A DNA stretch of 8,662 bases from positions 1 through 8,662 of the forward strand of contig CAYXVE010000100.1 in the NCBI GenBank assembly GCA_964468435.1, given 5' to 3'. Positions 6,608 through 8,662 of the stretch are shown in pieces. Numbering within the stretch: position 1 is the first letter of the stretch; each line of letters starts with the position of its first letter. The stretch is from JBCCTX01 sp964468435 (GTDB lineage: Bacteria > Bacteroidota > Bacteroidia > J057). Position numbers and translations under genes: made by a program. Under the pieces are notes generated by a model. That model was given only the letters and a program-made list of their open reading frames with translations. It made no database searches and was not told the DNA's origin.

Positions 6608-7333
6608 ATGCGCATCTCCAAATTATCCATCATCATACCCGCATACAATGAAGGCCCTACGATACATCTGATCCTGGATAAGATCCGCGAAGTCGAATTG
6701 ATCAGAGGAATTCGGAAAGAACTCATTATCATCAACGATTGCTCTACCGATCATACCGAAGAGAGCATCATGAACTACATCAGCCTGCATCCTAAACTAG
6801 ATATACAATATATCAAACACGAAGTGAATCAGGGCAAGGGAGCTGCCCTGCATACGGGTATCAGCAAAGCCCATGGCGAATTTCTCATTATCCAGGATGC
6901 AGACCTGGAATACGATCCGCAAGAATACAACCTGCTGTTGCAACCCATTGTCAGCGGCGATGCCGATGTGGTCTATGGTACCCGCTTTTTCGGAGGTCGC
7001 CCTCACCGCATTCTATTCTTCTGGCACACTCTGGGAAATAAGTTCCTCACCTTCCTCTCCAATATGTTTACCAATCTCAACCTCACCGACATGGAGACCT
7101 GCTACAAGCTCTTCAATACCGGGATCATCCAGAGCCTCGAACTGAGAGAAAAGCGCTTCGGTTTTGAACCCGAAGTTACTGCCAAGATTGCCCGGGTGCC
7201 CAAGATTCGGATCTACGAAGTCGGCATCTCCTACTACGGCCGCACTTACGAAGATGGCAAAAAGATCGGCTGGAAAGACGGCATGCGCGCCATATATTGT
7301 ATTCTAAAATATAATCTGTTTCGGAAATTGTAG
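6608..7333 (+). CDS. GT2-family glycosyltransferase (dolichol-phosphate mannosyltransferase-like)
   Basis: The 241-residue protein has a complete GT-A fold signature: SIIIPAYNE at 7-15, IINDCSTD at 41-48, an NQGKGAAL nucleotide-binding region, and QDADLEYDP with D97-A98-D99 as the metal-binding DxD equivalent, followed by VVYGTRF. It resembles DPM1/polyprenyl-phosphate sugar transferases, which move a sugar from a nucleotide donor to a lipid phosphate. It has no C-terminal membrane helices, unlike many GtrB-like relatives, and is likely a cytoplasmic or membrane-peripheral enzyme. I chose ATG 6608 over the TTG at 6602, which would add only two residues. Donor and acceptor are unknown. Its stop codon lies within the GTAG start of the palindromic element that follows. 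Confidence 0.92.
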   Translation: MRISKLSIIIPAYNEGPTIHLILDKIREVELIRGIRKELIIINDCSTDHTEESIMNYISLHPKLDIQYIKHEVNQGKGAALHTGISKAHGEFLIIQDADLEYDPQEYNLLLQPIVSGDADVVYGTRFFGGRPHRILFFWHTLGNKFLTFLSNMFTNLNLTDMETCYKLFNTGIIQSLELREKRFGFEPEVTAKIARVPKIRIYEVGISYYGRTYEDGKKIGWKDGMRAIYCILKYNLFRKL

Positions 7334-7390
7334 GGACACCAAGACAGCGTGCATGTCCCGACCTCTTGGAGTCGTGTCCTGGGGACACCC
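7330..7390. repeat. Palindromic intergenic element with 5' GTAG, REP-like
   Basis: GTAG at 7330-7333 begins a dense set of inverted repeats. GGGACA (7333-7338) pairs with TGTCCC (7354-7359). CGA-c-CTC pairs with GAGTCG (about 7359-7374) around a TTG loop with one bulged C. GTGTCC (7374-7379) pairs with GGACAC (7383-7388) around TGG. The octamer GGGACACC also occurs twice as a direct repeat (7333-7340 and 7382-7389). A GTAG lead followed by an imperfect hairpin is the hallmark of REP sequences mobilised by RAYT transposases, which are known in Bacteroidota. No transposase is in the window, so the assignment is an inference. It separates two co-directional glycosyltransferase genes. Confidence 0.5.
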
Positions 7391-7415
7391 CAAAAACAGA
7401 ATAACCCTACATCAT

Positions 7416-8597
7416 ATGCCTAAAGTCCTCCGTATCATCAACCGGCTCAACCTTGGCGGACCGACGTTCAACGCCGCCTATCTGACCAAATACCAGTATC
7501 CCGAATTCGAAACCTTGTTACTGGCCGGGGAACACGATGAGTCCGAGGCCAGCTCCGCCTTCATCGCACGGGATATGGGGCTGGAACCTCGCTATATCTC
7601 AGGTATGCGGCGGTCTATCGATCCGCTCAAAGACCGAAAGGCTTACCAGCAGATTCGCGCTATCATTCGCGACTTCAAACCCGATGTAGTACATACGCAT
7701 GCTGCCAAAGCGGGCGCTTTGGGCAGGCTGGCCGCAGCACATGAAAAAGTGCCTGCCATCGTTCATACCTTCCATGGACATGTTTTCCATTCCTACTTTC
7801 ATCCGCTCAAAACGCAGGCATTCCTCCAGATTGAGCGATACCTCGCCCGCAAATCCTCCCGGATCATCGCGATCAGCAACCTGCAGAAACAGGAATTGAC
7901 CAAGGAATTCCGCATATGCCCGCCGGACAAAATGACGGTTATTCCACTAGGATTTGACCTGCGCCGCTTCCAGGAGGATATCGATGCCAAACGCCAGCAA
8001 TTCCGCCAGCAATTCCAACTGGATGACGATACCCTTGCTATCGGCATCGTCGGAAGGCTCGTACCGGTCAAGCATCACGAACTGTTTCTCTCTGCCCTAA
8101 GACAGGTCCTGGATCACAGCAGCAAATCCATACATGCCTTTATCGTCGGCGATGGCGAGCTACGCGCTGAAATCGAAGAACATGCGCGCAATCTGAATAT
8201 TCCCTTTTCCACAGAAAAGGATACCCATCACCCCGGTCCATTGACCTTCACTTCCTGGCGCAAAGATATTGACGTTGTCAATGCAGGCATGGATATCATC
8301 GCCCTAACCTCCAAAAATGAAGGTACTCCCGTGAGCCTCATAGAGGCTCAGGCCGCCAACAAGCCCATTGTCTCCACCCGTGTCGGCGGCATCGCCGATA
8401 TTGTCCTGGAAAACAAGGGAGCCTTATTGTCTGCATCCGGTGATGCCACTGCCCTTGGGCAGAACCTGCTCCGCCTCATTGAAGACGACCAACTCCGCAC
8501 CCAGATGGGCATGGACGGCTACCAGCACGTTAGTCAGGCTTTCAGCTATCAGCGACTCGTCGCAGATATGAACCACCTATATCACAGCTTGCTGTAA
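7416..8597 (+). CDS. GT4-family (GT-B fold) glycosyltransferase
   Basis: The 393-residue protein has the two-domain GT-B layout. The N-terminal acceptor domain shows NLGGP at 12-16, VVHTHAAKAG at 91-100 and HTFHGHVFH at 117-125. The C-terminal donor domain shows IGIVGRLVPVKH at 209-220, GDGE at 245-248 and the retaining E-x7-E motif (E302 to E310, in NEGTPVSLIEA). It would transfer a sugar from a nucleotide donor to a lipid-linked intermediate on the cytoplasmic side; the sugar is not predictable. An upstream in-frame ATG at 7353 would add 21 residues read through the palindromic element. Family members normally begin just before the VLRIINRLNLGG strand, so ATG 7416 is preferred. Codon third positions look richer in G/C here than in the phosphatase gene, judged by eye. 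The gene is complete and is the last in the window. Confidence 0.93.
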   Translation: MPKVLRIINRLNLGGPTFNAAYLTKYQYPEFETLLLAGEHDESEASSAFIARDMGLEPRYISGMRRSIDPLKDRKAYQQIRAIIRDFKPDVVHTHAAKAGALGRLAAAHEKVPAIVHTFHGHVFHSYFHPLKTQAFLQIERYLARKSSRIIAISNLQKQELTKEFRICPPDKMTVIPLGFDLRRFQEDIDAKRQQFRQQFQLDDDTLAIGIVGRLVPVKHHELFLSALRQVLDHSSKSIHAFIVGDGELRAEIEEHARNLNIPFSTEKDTHHPGPLTFTSWRKDIDVVNAGMDIIALTSKNEGTPVSLIEAQAANKPIVSTRVGGIADIVLENKGALLSASGDATALGQNLLRLIEDDQLRTQMGMDGYQHVSQAFSYQRLVADMNHLYHSLL

Positions 8598-8662
8598 CAA
8601 TCGTAGAGAAACCGCAGTAGCTGAATATAGGGTACATTTGTGGGATGGCTCCCGTGCAAACG

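Noticed and set aside
7353..7415. Upstream ATG giving 21 extra residues on the GT4 protein
   Set aside because: The added stretch is read through the palindromic element and lies before the normal first beta-strand of the family.
8633..8640. TACATTTG, an exact -7 consensus match at the right edge
   Set aside because: No TTG lies at the required distance upstream and no following gene is visible in the window.

Overview
The window is a chromosomal exopolysaccharide/capsule locus, most likely from a Bacteroidota (Bacteroidetes) bacterium. Four things point there: a tyrosine kinase fused to a Wzz-type chain-length regulator and ending in a Tyr-Gly repeat, a Wza-like export lipoprotein with a C-terminal hydrophobic helix, a good match to the -33/-7 promoter type of this phylum (TTTG-N18-TAnnTTTG) upstream of the divergent gene, and mostly weak ribosome binding sites. 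I cannot name the genus.

Layout. On the minus strand, 68-1396 encodes a polytopic membrane protein of unknown function, with a hairpin just past its stop (35-66) and a promoter at 1422-1451. After a divergent intergenic region, the plus strand carries a PHP-domain tyrosine phosphatase (1555-2295), a roughly 300-bp non-coding stretch rich in inverted repeats (2296-2595), a Wza-type outer-membrane export lipoprotein (2596-3378), and a Wzc-type BY-kinase/co-polymerase (3389 onward). The kinase runs into a block of exactly 100 N (5704-5803) in the middle of its Tyr-Gly tail. After the gap come a SAM-dependent methyltransferase lacking its first residues (5804-6567), a GT2 glycosyltransferase (6608-7333), a compact palindromic element resembling a GTAG-type REP sequence (7330-7390), and a GT4 glycosyltransferase (7416-8597). 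The last 65 bases hold no recognisable gene.

How the genes work together (family knowledge plus context). Wza and Wzc would form the envelope-spanning export and chain-length machinery. Wzc autophosphorylates its Tyr tail and the PHP phosphatase would reverse this. GT2 and GT4 enzymes would build the repeat unit, and the methyltransferase may modify a sugar or the chain end. The divergent membrane protein has the look of a polymerase or other polytopic glycan-handling protein, but this is unproven.

I saw no defence system, CRISPR array, tRNA, rRNA or intact mobile element. The most notable signals outside the standard genes are the homogenised TATGGT repeat broken by the gap, the REP-like element before the GT4 gene, the hairpin-rich island between phosphatase and export gene, and an eight-base dyad three helical turns apart upstream of the phosphatase.
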